A stretch of DNA of 64,000 bases from Oreohelix idahoensis (lineage: Eukaryota > Mollusca > Gastropoda > Stylommatophora > Oreohelicidae), in assembly GCA_024509875.1 (NCBI GenBank), contig JAMPIV010003467.1, forward strand, positions 1-64,000, read 5' to 3'. This document shows, in pieces, positions 1 to 11,307 of this stretch. Within the stretch, counting starts at the first letter, position 1. Each line of letters starts with the position of its first letter. The translations under genes and the position numbers were made by a program. The notes under the pieces were generated by a model. It worked only from the letters and a program-made list of their open reading frames with translations. It did not search any database and was not told the DNA's origin.

Positions 1-986
1 ATTATCCGCCCATGTTCTGGTTTTGTGGTAGTGTGTAGATGTGTTCAGTCAAAACAATGTTCATTATCCCCAACAATAAACAGGGCAATCCACATAGGAC
101 GTCAGTAAACTCACGACGTATAAAGTCAATGAGTCTTGAAACAGCCGTTGACGTTTTTCTTCATAATTTATTGTGGACGCCACAGTGACAAAATGGTTAC
201 GCAAATGTGTAGGCACATCAAACAGTCATTATCACAGCAACATTCAATACAGCAATAGACGGTAGACAGCATTACAATGATGAGTCAGATGCATGTTATA
301 TTTCATAGTGCTGTAAATGTAGTCAGGTGACAAACTCCATCCTTTTCTATAACAGCCAGGAGATAACCAGATGTATGAGATCAGTTCACTCTCCTTAATC
401 TGACTTCAGCAAGACAGACACGTCTGCCGAAGTATAAATAATGTCCTCAAGAATATCCTCTAGATAATAAAGGTTTTCTAAACCTAGTTAATTTAACAAA
501 GTAGCAAGTAATGGTCCTTGGTACATGCATCAACCGATGCAGTACAATGCAGCGACATGTGAGCTGGGAAAGAACATCTCGTGACGACGACTTTCGGAGA
601 CAGGCTATGAATCGAAATCGCTCACGACCCAAAAATCGATAGAGTTAATGAAAATGTTAATTTACCTTGCTTTCAAGAAATACAGAAATATCACGCCTCC
701 CGGCATGTGCAAATACACTAGAGGTATTATCCCGAATAAACGAAATATCCATAAGAGGACTACACATCCCTGACAGAACAAAAAAAAAGCGGAGATCCCC
801 TCTTCAACGAGGCATCTCTTTCGCCATTCCAAATCGCTCACTCCCACTAGTGGTGGGCGGAAACCGATCGACCAAACAACAAGACAAGTCATGCGCAGTC
901 CAGCGCAAAAATGACCACAGCTCAAAAGTTAACTGCATTCGATACTAACGCGAGAAGACAAATGCTTACCGAGAAAAGTGACTATA
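1..986 (-). repeat. Family A LTR, 3' copy
   Basis: Nearly collinear with 17109-18082; identity stops at the shared tail ACTATA (981-986 and 18077-18082). A pyrimidine tract CACCTCCTCCCG at 1069-1083 reads as a purine tract on the minus strand. It could be the polypurine tract, in which case the LTR would run to about 1075 and the right copy would be about 90 bp short. The small open frames here recur in both copies and are not genes. Confidence 0.7.
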
Positions 987-1814
987 GATTTCAAGCAGTT
1001 GTTGCCCTTGCGTTATAAAACAGACACTGAAATAAAACGATGTTGCGAGAATTTATCACGCAACATATCACCACCTCCTCCCGATAAAAAAAAAATGTGG
1101 AACATATTTTTTTTTCAATATCAAAGAGCAAGCGATAAGCGGCTCAAAACGCACGAATTATGCGCTGATAATTAATTAAATTGCCAAACAATAGGCTAAT
1201 TATAGAGTGTCTGGTGAGGATATACCTCAACAGAAAAATAAATATGTCTCAAAAAATATTCACATCGGGGAGGTGTCACCAACACACATCACGTTAGCAT
1301 GTAAACACAATATACGTATGCAAGTTACTATAATCATCATTAAACAGCATACTCTAATATTGTCTTGAAAAAATGGATGTACAAATCTGATAGGAAAATT
1401 TAAATAGTACATTCTTTGACATGTAATGACATAAGTACATAGTAAAGTTAAACTACATGACGATCCAGGACATATGCTCTGGTATTCCGAGGGTAAGTAG
1501 ACAATCTAGAACTCGTAAGGTAAGTCCTCAGCTCAACAATGACATTCTGAGAAAGTACAAGCAATATAATGCTAATTAATAACTAATATGCTTCATAAGG
1601 TACAATACATTATTAATAATGTGGCTGTTTAGTAAACTAACGGCCCTTATATTAACTACTCAGTCCTCCTCTATCATCTTAAAAAACGAACAGAAGAAGA
1701 TGACAACAAAGCACGATAGTGTGTACATATAAAGTAAGTACAGATGTGCTAATCTATTGTAGAAATATAGGTGTGTTATGACTCTGTAATATATAGAAAT
1801 ATAGGACAGAAGTA
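987..1814 (-). other. Family A 3' non-coding region
   Basis: Lies between the LTR repeat and the end of the RNase H remnant. It holds the candidate polypurine tract (1069-1083) and otherwise AT-rich sequence with no convincing frame. I see no envelope-like gene. Confidence 0.4.
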
Positions 1815-3253
1815 TTAGTTGGAGTCATGTGGGCATCTAGACAAAATGTCAGCCATCACATTATCCGCACCACGGATAGCTCGTACCGTGAAGTGAAAAG
1901 GTTGAAGAGCTATAGCATATCGAGTGGATCTCTAACTCTTCAAATTCTTAGTCTGAATAGCTGTAAGAGCTTTCTGATCAGTCTCTAGAATGAAATGTGC
2001 GCCCAGGAGGAATCTTTGTAGCTTTAGAATTGACCAAACCATCGCTAACAACTCACGGTCTAAAACCGAGTAGTTCCTCTCTGCCGAATTTAGTTTTCTA
2101 GAAATGTACATAACAGGATGCAGAGTATTTGCATATTCTTGCATCAGTGCTGCTCCAATCCCAGTGGATGAAGCATCACTCCGAAGAACAAAAGTCCTAT
2201 CAAGAGTAGCTAATCTTAAGATTGGAGGAGAAGAATATATTTTCGTGATTTGGTCTAGTGAAGATTGCCCTTCTTCACACCAACACACCAGATCGAGCGA
2301 ACCATTCCCCAAAAGTCCTAATAGAGGTGCCATGATCGAAGATAAATTTGGAATAAATCTCCCATAAAATTGAATTAAACCTAAGAGACTCCTAACTTGT
2401 TTCTTCGTTTTAGGAACAGAGATGTTCAGTATTTTGGAAGTATTGTGGTCTTCTGTCTTCAAGAGACCATGACCAACACGATGACCCAGGAAAGAGATTT
2501 CACCAAAACCACCAAAAGCGTTAGAAGGATTTGCTATCAAATTATTCTCACGTAGAGTGGACAGTAAGCCATATAACCCTAAATAGTGATCTTCCCAGGT
2601 ATCACTGAAGAGACAGATGTCATCTAAGTATGCGATGACATCCGAACGATGTGACAGAATTCGACGCATCATGCGAACGAAAGTGGCAGGGGCGTTCATG
2701 AGACCAAAAGGCATAACATTCCATTGAAATAGACCCCTAGGTGTAGAAAAAGCAGTAAGAGGTTTGGCATGCTCTGCTAAAGGCACTTGCCAATAACCTT
2801 TAGACAAGTCAAGTTTAGTGAAGAATCTAGTATGTTCTTATCCTTCTTCCGGACAATAACCATGGAAGAAGAATATGGTGAAGTCGATGGTTCTATTATA
2901 TTTAATTGAATCATTTCATCCAATTCCTTTTCCACTTGCGACTGAAAGTGTATAGGAATAGGATACGGCCTAACCCTAATTGGATTATTGTCGGTAAGAA
3001 TTATGTCATGTTCTATGACATCTGTGTGTCCAGGAATGTCAGTGAGAAACATCCCCCTGAAATGTTTGTAACATCGACGAGACTTGTCGATGTTCGTCAC
3101 CAGAAAGATTAGGAGAAACAGAAACGTTTTTCCAAGATTCCGTGGAATGTAATGGAACCACTGGAAGGGGAAGGTTGACATCAGAGAAGGTAGCTTCCTC
3201 ATCCTGAATGACAGACAGGGATGAATAATGACCGTGAGGTGCAGGAGCATCAT
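1815..3253 (-). pseudogene. Family A reverse transcriptase-RNase H (broken)
   Basis: Last part of the family A polyprotein, which would copy element RNA into DNA inside the particle. From 3253 leftward it shows the RT entry region (motif PYSSSMVIVRKKD). After a frameshift near 2800 come MSKGYWQVPLAEH, MPFGLMNAPATFVRMM and the catalytic YLDD of IAYLDDICLFS, then the connection FLGHRV. RNase H follows with RSDASSTGIGAALMQ, DRELLAMVW and TDQKALTAI. An in-frame TAG at 1932-1930 interrupts the C-terminus, which stays readable to a TAA at 1817-1815 (GADNVMADILSR). RT lies downstream of integrase. It is inactive because of the frameshift and the stop. Confidence 0.85.
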
Positions 3254-3259
3254 CCGTTG

Positions 3260-5190
3260 CCTAAAAAATAGGCAGCAAATAGTCCGGACGTTCGTGAAAT
3301 TCCGAAAGCATGTTTATGTGGAAAGTTTTATGCTTTCCATCAATATCGACCACATAGTCAACATCGGAAATCCGAGAGACTATTGCATACGGACCTTTCC
3401 ATGCAATAAGAAGTCATTTTCCCTACTGGGGAGTAGGACGAATGCTTTGTCACCTGGACAAAGTTGTCGTAGATATCTATTCTTGTTAGCAAACTGCCTT
3501 GCCTTCTCTTTAGCAATTTCTGATGAAGCAGTTGCTAGCTTACATGCCTCAATGATCTTTTGTCTAAGAGCAATGACATACTCATATGAGGATTGAGTTT
3601 TCATCGCTAATATCATCGGCAGTGATGAGATCGTGTAATAAAGACATAGGGCCGCGTGGACGCGCGCCAAAGACAAGTTCGAAGGGAGAAAATCCTGTGT
3701 GTTCATTAGGGACTTCTCTATAGGCAAAGAGAGCCGCGGGTAAAACCCTGTCCCAATCTTGAGGATGATCTTCAGTTATCTTACCAAGCAAAGTCTTGAG
3801 CGTTCTATTCAGACGCTCAACTAACCCATTAGACATAGGATGGTAGATACTACTGAGAGATCGTTCAATATGTAAGGTAGACATTACTTGTGACATAGTG
3901 TCAGATATGAGTTGAGTGCCATGGTCTGACAATATTTCTCTGGGGAACCCCAAGCGAGAAAATATCAACCAAAGAGCATCTGCGATATCTGTAGTAGATA
4001 TGCTCGTAAGAGGAATAGCCTCTGGCCAACGTGTGCACATATCGACACATGTAAGGATAAACTGATGTCCTCTGGCCGACTTGACCTTAAAAGGGCCAAT
4101 AATATCTATGGCCATTTTCTGAAACGGCCGAATAGGAATGTCAGCAGCCTGGATAGGCGCAGCATGTCGTGGTCCTCTAGATTTGACCTCCTGACATACC
4201 TTGCATGCTCGGCAGTAAATACGAATGTCCTTATTGACAAAAGGCCAAAAGAAAGCCGCAAGGACTCTCGACTTCGTACGGGCAAAACCCATATGTCCAG
4301 CACATTGCGAGTCATGAGCATGTTGTAATATTTGGACTCTCATGCTCTTGGGAACAAGAATTTGCGAATGTGCCGACGTAGTCGAATCTTGTACCATACG
4401 TACAAGTACGCCGTTTCTCATTGCAATCCAAGATTTTCTATTTGTATCCTGATTCGGATCACCTTTCTTCGCAAGAACGAAGAATTTTTTTAAAGAAGGA
4501 TCTTCTTCTTGCAATTTTATGAAAGAGTCACGAGTAATTACTAAGTGACTATCTTGGCTATCAACTTCATTATCACTATTCAGTGAAGTTTTGGGTGTTT
4601 GTAGAGCTTGTGCTCTTGTAACTACTGCATTTGTAGCTTGCATGTTATTATCTTCCCAAGCAGCAATCTGCTGTGGGGTACACTCCCTAACTCCGTGAAT
4701 ACGACCAATAATAAGGTCCGCAATAGGATTAGGTAAGAGACAAGCATGGACATCTCCAGTAAAGAAAGGAGTGGCAATGCGAATTACAGCAGTAGGATAT
4801 TTTTCTAGAGTGCCGCCAAATGTGACACATTTAATAACCCTTCCTGTAGCACAAGATGGATCTACAAGCGATTGTCTAACACCAATAGTGGTGCATCCGG
4901 AATCGAAAAGTAGTGAGACCGGAGTATCATTAACAAGACCCTTATGTAGAATTAAAGAACCCCTCCCGTCATGCGCAACGGCAGCAGGAAGAGCGGGAAG
5001 TGGGTGACCACAACTCAAAGTAGTTATGGTACCCGGTTCGAATAAAGTACTGCATTGGGGGCATTTGTTTGCTCTCTCAAAGTCAAAAGCAGAACTAGTG
5101 ACAGCGTCAAAGTTTTTACTATCAACAACATGATTACAGGCTCCCTCAGTTTCCTGTTGTACAGCATTAGCCTGCTGATATCTCTTTTTT
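3260..5190 (-). pseudogene. Family A protease-integrase (broken, DD35E visible)
   Basis: One frame from about 5190 to 3582. It opens with a zinc-ribbon-like CPQC...SCGH, then a retropepsin site LLFDSG (DSG rather than DTG), flap-like stretches and LIIGR. The integrase zinc domain is H-X6-H followed by CRACKVC (CX2C at a fitting distance). The catalytic core has D in MAIDIIGPF, D in ILSDHGTQL and E in NGLVERLN; D to E spacing is 35 residues. A frameshift near 3600 and another near 3405 split the C-terminal domain, where WKGPYAIVSR, the GPY/F module, is readable at about 3400-3290. RT follows directly, so integrase precedes RT. The missing pieces are only reading-frame breaks; the catalytic triad itself is present. 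Confidence 0.85.
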
Positions 5191-6685
5191 TTTTGTGTTG
5201 AGATCTACCCCGACTATTATTACCTCTGAAGTTATCAGAGTTATTATTATCTCTGCAGTTATTATTGTCTCTATTGTAATTGTTATCCTGGTTCGAATTC
5301 CAGTTTCCACGATTACTATCATGTTCACATTGATGCGAACATCTATTTGTTTGGTTCTGAGGTCTTCGGCAGGAATAACCTCTATTACCATATCCTCTTT
5401 TGAAATGCTTATAATTATTAGGGTGATAGTAACGACCACTATCAGGTTGTCTCCAATTCTTCGAAGAAGAATCACCATGAAATTGGTTTCCATGATTTTG
5501 ACAGAAATTACCGCTGCCCTTTCTATCAAAATTTTGTTGGGATCTACGAGCAAAGTTTTGACCATACGGAGCTGCCGAAGCAACTGGTAAACCTTCTTTC
5601 ACCTTAGAGTTACCCATGGTTATGTGTGGGTGCGCAGTTACGTATTGGCAACAGAAATCTTCCATTTCTTTTATTGTTTTAGGTTTACGTTCATGAAGGA
5701 AAGCAAGGAAGGACTCATTGACAGACGACATGACTTTGTCTCTAAGTATTAAGTCCATAAGTCCTTCATAAGTTTTTTCCGTCTTAGATAGTTCAACCCA
5801 TCGTGAGAAAGTAATGCGTATTCTTGCAATAAACTCGGAGAATTCAACTCCATTTTCAGGTAACATGTTTTTAAATTGTAGACGATAGCCGTCTTCGTTA
5901 AGCTGATATTTCTTTAACAAAGCGGCCCCTGACAACCTCATAATTGTTCTTGTCAGGTTTCATCCACCATATTTTAATATACTTAGAGCTTTACCTGTCA
6001 GTATCCCTGATAACTGATAAACATATTTTGCTTTGTCTATGTTATGAGCTGTACATGCTTGTTCAAATCTGTCCAGATAGAACATTATGTCATCACTGGA
6101 AGGACTAAATGTTGGTAACTTAATCTTAAAAGTATCATTATTAGCCTTCCCAGAAGATGAACCCTTGTTTGAATCATTACCATTACTCATGCTCGTCAAT
6201 TTCAATTTCTCCAACTCTAAAGCTAAGAGTTTTTCTTCATGTTCCATTTTTGCTTTCCTCTCATCAGACTCTCTTTGTAACTTCCTTTCTTCAGCTTGAG
6301 CCTGCATTTGAAGTCTTTCATTTTCAGCTTCTTTCTCAAGTCTTTTATTTTCAGCTTCTTTTTCAAGTCTTTTATTTTCAGCCTCTTTTTCAAGTCTTTT
6401 ATTCTCAGCCTCTTTTTGAAGTCTTTCAGCTTCTAGCTGTAGCTGGAGTTTTCTCTCCTCAGCTTCTGATTCCCTTTTTTGTTTTTCCATTTCCATTTGG
6501 AATCTCTTTTCATCCACCTGCATCTGCAGTTTCTTTTGTTCAGCTTCCATATGCAGTTTCTTTTGTTCAGCTTCCATTGCTTTATCATATCGAGCAGTTG
6601 CAAATTCTTCTAACTTATCACCAGTCTTCCCAAGCAATTTACCCTGCTCAATAAAGTGCTCAAATGTAGACATGTTGTCTAACAT
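5024..6685 (-). pseudogene. Family A Gag (broken)
   Basis: Structural protein of the particle. It starts MLDNMSTFEHF at 6685. Residues about 35-155 are a charged coiled coil with repeats such as NKRLEKEAE. The capsid-like core follows (LPTFSPSSDDIMFYLDRFEQ). An in-frame TGA at 5962-5960 interrupts it, and the same frame resumes to give FSRWVELSKTEKTYEGLMDLILRDK. The C-terminal third is rich in Asn, Arg and Gly (about 5580-5200), likely RNA binding; no canonical CCHC knuckle is seen. A long A run on the coding strand (about 5187-5196) marks a frameshift into the protease frame, which could be a programmed shift, decay or a sequencing error. Confidence 0.8.
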
Positions 6686-7591
6686 ATGAGTCCAAAACCT
6701 GAAATAATTAACTAATTTATTTCAAACCTAAGTGTATGTCATGAAATATTCTAATCCACATATATAAATTATTAGGTAAATATGAAGCCTAACAAATAAA
6801 ATTAATAAAGAGAAGAGCAATGGTAAAATGACATTGCTGTCACAAGGAATGTACTCGAAATCCCCCTTGTTTTCTGCTTCGTCTGCAAATTGTAACGCTT
6901 TCACGTTGATAGTAAAAGCTTACTGTATTATACCCGCTTTCTTCAATGAAACGTGTGCTGTGTTTATTGGGAAAGATAGTGAGAGACTGCGTAATGACCT
7001 AAATTAATCCTAACATTAATTATATTACGTTACCAAAACGAACGAACAGATGGACAAAAGGATAGCGAGAGGGGAGGGCTGACAATCAGGAACGCATGCA
7101 ACACGCGACGCGCGATATACAAATGCTGGCATCACGCGTGTAAGTCTACAAGCACTAACTTTTTCAGACGGACAGTGATAAAATACACTACCCTTTCCCA
7201 GAGTTAGGTTTATAAATCATAACAGACTCTTATTAGAAAAGATAACATTAGATGGGTTTACGGTTGAAAACATAACAGTACCCAGACAGCACATCTTCCA
7301 AACAGGAGGTAGTAGAAAATACATATTTTGAACGCAGCCACGTAGCTCTTTTAAAGTGGGAAAATTGGGTTCCTTAGGGCTTGCTGACAAATAATATGTA
7401 AAACGTTACGCCAATAGTCCAGGAATTAATAAATTATACCCAAAATAAAATAGTGAGGCTGCCTGACAGCATGAAATCATTTCTGCTCATAAAATTTTTT
7501 TATAACGTGTTTGAAAAAAACCTTACGTTACATAAATAGCCTACCATGTAAACTCCAAATTGATTGGAGCGCAACAAATGAAAGCCTAACC

Positions 7592-7613
7592 ACGATTGGT
7601 CGGGCTATAAATA
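7592..7613 (+). promoter_or_regulatory. Family B LTR core promoter (ATTGG plus TATA box)
   Basis: ATTGG, the inverse of a CCAAT box, lies about 10 bp upstream of TATAAATA (7606-7613). The TATAAATAC block recurs in every family B LTR: 14161, 40294-40301, 46412-46419, 49674-49681 and 55957-55964 (reverse), and in the diverged copy at 63586. Conservation in all copies suggests the U3 promoter, with about 1.5 kb of R-U5 downstream. Confidence 0.55.
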
Positions 7614-8233
7614 CTATCTTGGTTGTTGGGGGAGACGGGAAAAGATAACATTTTTTCAAACACTTGTCGAAACGTGGCTCATTGGCCAGTCTCGCTGATA
7701 TACACACTTGGGAGCGTTAGTTCGAGACCACTTGTTTAAAATAGCTTGATAAAGCATCAGTGCGTTGAAGCCAGCATATATTTGGCTCAATAAAAGCCTG
7801 GAACATAGGCAGATGGAAGTTTGTGCCAGTTTGTGCCAGAATTCATTGCTAATCAACGTATCTGTGTTATTCGTATGAATTGTGGTAAGCTTGAACCATT
7901 TAATATCTTTTAATGAAAATTGAATGTGAATTGTTGATTTATGCCTGTATATATATGTGTAGTTCAGTGGCAAACGTGAGGTAAAGCCTAAAATGCTCCA
8001 GCCTGAACGGAGGGTGTCGGAGAGAAGTAAAACGGCATGGAATGGCCAAACAGTACACTGACACCTGGATGATTGACTAGAAAGAAATAATGCTGGAAGT
8101 GCAGAGGCGTAGTAACCATTAAGAAGGGTAATACTGGAATAAAGTATTTCAAATGAAGCTGACTGTTGGCCTAACGCTCTGAACGCAATGTTTGTGCTGT
8201 ATTGTGATCAGTGTAAAAGAGAATATAAATTAG

Positions 8234-8428
8234 TTATGAAGTAGAAGGTACATCCTTCTTGATTTCAGGGACAGTGGTCTTGATGGTACTGAGCAGCATC
8301 TGGTCAGAGATTTGCTGAATCCAGAGTCGGACAGCATACTCCTTGGTCTTTTTAGCTATCAGTGAGGTGTCTCCTGAGCCCAGAGGAGAATTCGAGCAGA
8401 GGAGTCCTTTCCTGCCGCCATCACTCAA
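8234..8428 (-). other. Antisense small ORF in B1 5' LTR
   Basis: 64 codons starting MSDGGRKGLLCS and ending KKDVPSTS. The same frame recurs in every complete family B LTR, always antisense to gag-pol. In B2 it is 79 codons with a start further upstream. Here a 1-bp difference upstream removes that earlier start. I do not recognise the protein. No ribosome-site or splice evidence exists, so coding is unproven. Confidence 0.3.
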
Positions 8429-9142
8429 GATAAGCAGAGTTGGCCAGCTGAGCTCAACATTATGCCCCTCATCTTGAAATAACTTTATAAAAATACTATT
8501 CAGAGGGGAATTTACTTGTCTTAAAATCAGGAACTGTGAACATCTCCAATACTGGTCCCTAAAGACAAACTATTGAAGTCATGATGACAAATACCAACAG
8601 AGCTTGAACAAAACAAAACCAGTATTACCTCATTTTACTACTACACAACTGACACACATAGAACATTTGTAATAATATATGTCACTACAATATTCATATT
8701 AAATACATTCTGTACATAACTTGTAATTTAAATTGATTGTGATTCCTGGTTCCCTTGTAGTTGAATCAGGACACATATTCATTCATGCCAGTAATGAATA
8801 CATATTGTTATTTGAAAGTTTATTAGTGACTCTTTTAAGATATCTTTGTAGAGTGTTATATGTATGTGAGTGTCACCGTGTTGTCAAGAGTAGTGGATTA
8901 AATTAAATTGTTTATCTGTCTGTTGTTGTGACTTACACTTCACCATACTCATACCCTAGACACATAACGTAGCATCACACTATTCCAGAATAATTCTGAC
9001 TGAGATATATAGATATGTGGTAGCAAGTAAGGTTATCTATAATACACTACTCTTAATAGATATAGATACCTTCACAGCTGATCTCAGTCAGTACACTAAG
9101 TTCCCTATAAGTATTTATAACATCCCACTTCACCACATATAT

Positions 9143-9162
9143 TGGGGTCTCGCTCTTGGGAT
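9143..9162 (+). other. B1 primer binding site, degenerate tRNA-Pro type
   Basis: TGGGGTCTCGCTCTTGGGAT starts 5 bp after the LTR. It is a mutated version of the site in B2 and B3, which exactly matches the 3' end of tRNA-Pro. B1 may no longer prime well. Confidence 0.7.
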
Positions 9163-9329
9163 TTTGAATCTTTAACTATTAAAAATATTGGGGGTAATTC
9201 ACTTCAGGGAATATAAGAATTAAAAGGTATCCTTGGGTGGAATTAAATAAGGTTGAGCTCACGGTGCCTGTGTTGTCCATTAGAGATTGAATTGTTGGTT
9301 AGACATTGTATAAATTTACATAATAGACA

Positions 9330-11202
9330 ATGGCGGACCTGGCCAAATTTCGATCTGCTGCGGTTCAGACTGCAAAAGAGTTAGGATTAGATGGGCAAGT
9401 TATGGTTGCCTATGTCACAACGGAATGTGACAAATTTATTGAACGCGAAGAAAGAAGATTAGAAAAAGAGGCCGAAAGAAAGTTGGAGGCTGAGACTAAG
9501 AGGTTGCAAGCTGAGGCTGAGACTAAGAGGTTGCAGATTGAGGCTGACAAAGAGGCTAAGAAATTGGAAGCAGAAGAGAAGAAATTAGAGAAATTAGCTG
9601 CAGAGAGGGAAGCAGAAAAGGAGGAGAAGAGATTACAAAGGGAACATGAGTTACGACTAAGGGAGTTTGAGTTTCAAGGCCATGCTCCTGAAAATGGTGC
9701 CAGTCCCTTTGCCTCTGATGCTACGGTTACTCAGGGAGCCTCGACCTCAGCTATGAACTTTCATTTAGATCATTTTGTTGAGAAAGACGATGATATTGAG
9801 AGCTATATAAATAGGTACGAACTATTAGCTACCACGTATGGGTTAGAGAGAGAAAGGTGGAGCTTAAAGTTATCTCAGGGACTTCGTGGGGCAGCTTATG
9901 AAGTTTTTGCAAAAATGAGCAGAGGTGATCAGGAAAATTATGACATGCTAAAGCAGGCTCTTTTGTTAAGGTATGAAAAGAATGCAGAATTTTATAGAAA
10001 AAAATTTAGGAATGCTAAACTACTGTCAGGTGAAACCTATCACCAGTTCTCTGCACGAATCGAGACATACTTGGAGAAATGGACTTCTCTGGGGAAAACC
10101 CAAGATCTTAAGGAAATGGTCCTTATAGAGCAACTAAGAGAGTCCATGGCTCCAGACCTGAGAAAGTTTCTCATGGAACAAGGTGCAGAGAGGCTGGGTG
10201 AGTTGCTAAATGTTGCTGAAAGGTATCAAGCAGCTCAAGCAGAGGTAACAGGTAATAAAAAGAAACAGGTGGACAACTTTAGGGCACCACAGAACTTTAA
10301 TAAATTTGATCCTAGGGATCAAAATAAAGGTAAGCACCAATTTGATAGGCCACGGTATGAAATAAAAATAAATTCCCACAATTCGATGAAAGGAAATATG
10401 ATGAAAGAAAATCTTTCAACCAAGGAAAAAGGTGGTGTAAAATTGTCAGATGGACAATCATGACACTGACCGTTGCAGAAGGAAACCTGTGTATATGGCA
10501 ACCCTTCAGGTCAGGTCGACCTCAAGACAGGAGGAGGATATTATGTTAGATACCACTCCAGATGAGATGAGGAAGGCACAGGCTGGGGATAAAACACTCA
10601 AGCCTTGTTTCAGAAAATTGTCAACTTGTCATACAACTCCAGGCAAGGGAGATTTTTACATGAAAAACAAGTTGATGTATAGGAAGACTGGAGCTAGATC
10701 CAATGGTCACGGACAGCTGGTTCTTCCAAAAAGATATAGGACAGAATTAATAAGGAGCCTACATGTGAAACCAGATGGGGACCATGAGAAGATAGGTACC
10801 ATCATTCAAAAGGTGGCTCACAATTATTATTGGCCCAAAGCAAGATGGGACATTGAGAATTTTGTAGAAAGGTGTAGCATAGCACATGAGGGAACACCCA
10901 CAAGTGGGAACATGGATCAGGACCTGGACACGCCATGGGGCAAAATCAGGCCTGACAATAAAAGGAAAAATAAATTTGATAAGGTGGACCAAATGGAATG
11001 GGAAGCCCCTTTTCACGGACAAGCTTCACTTAACTGTTTTACAATGGCCACTATGCGGAGAGTGCAAAAAGATGTCTTACCCCAGGATAAGCCGAAAATC
11101 CCTCAATCGGACTTAAACAAACTGGAGGAAGAGGATGTAGAGAGGAAATCTCTCATCAAGAATTTTAAGAGGGGAGACAGCCCCAAAAGAAAAAATTGGT
11201 AG
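9330..11202 (+). pseudogene. B1 Gag fused to integrase zinc domain (frameshifted)
   Basis: Starts MADLAKFRSAAVQ at 9330, about 170 bp after the PBS. A Lys/Glu coiled coil (residues about 35-105) is followed by a Gag core (FVEKDDDIESYINRYELL ... FRNAKLLSGETYHQFSARIE). A one-base loss in an A-rich stretch near 10358 shifts the frame and closes it at 10463. The downstream frame (10450-11202) holds the end of the zinc knuckle and then the integrase-like segment LVLPKRYRTELIRSLH, ending SPKRKNW-stop like B3. No protease lies between Gag and the integrase segment. Protein from this copy would stop after the Gag core. Confidence 0.85.
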
Positions 11203-11307
11203 CGGTCGTTTTGTGAATGATAATTCTGGGAGGAAAAATCATCACTATAAAGCTTCAAGTGGAAGAGACCATACCGGTGCATGGACAAATAGGTCCACAC
11301 AATTAAA

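Larger units (their letters stand above)
6737..9137 (+). repeat. B1 5' LTR
   Basis: 2401 bp, TG...CA ends, partner of 13291-15691. Differences by eye are few: a cluster around 6958-6985, one base near 7093, single-base indels near 7502 and 8743. It carries a TATA box (7606) and an antisense open frame (8428-8234). Confidence 0.93.

Noticed and set aside
667..948. 93-codon frame starting MLSRNTEISRL
   Set aside because: Inside the family A LTR; the second copy at 17764 is broken by one base, and no domain is visible.
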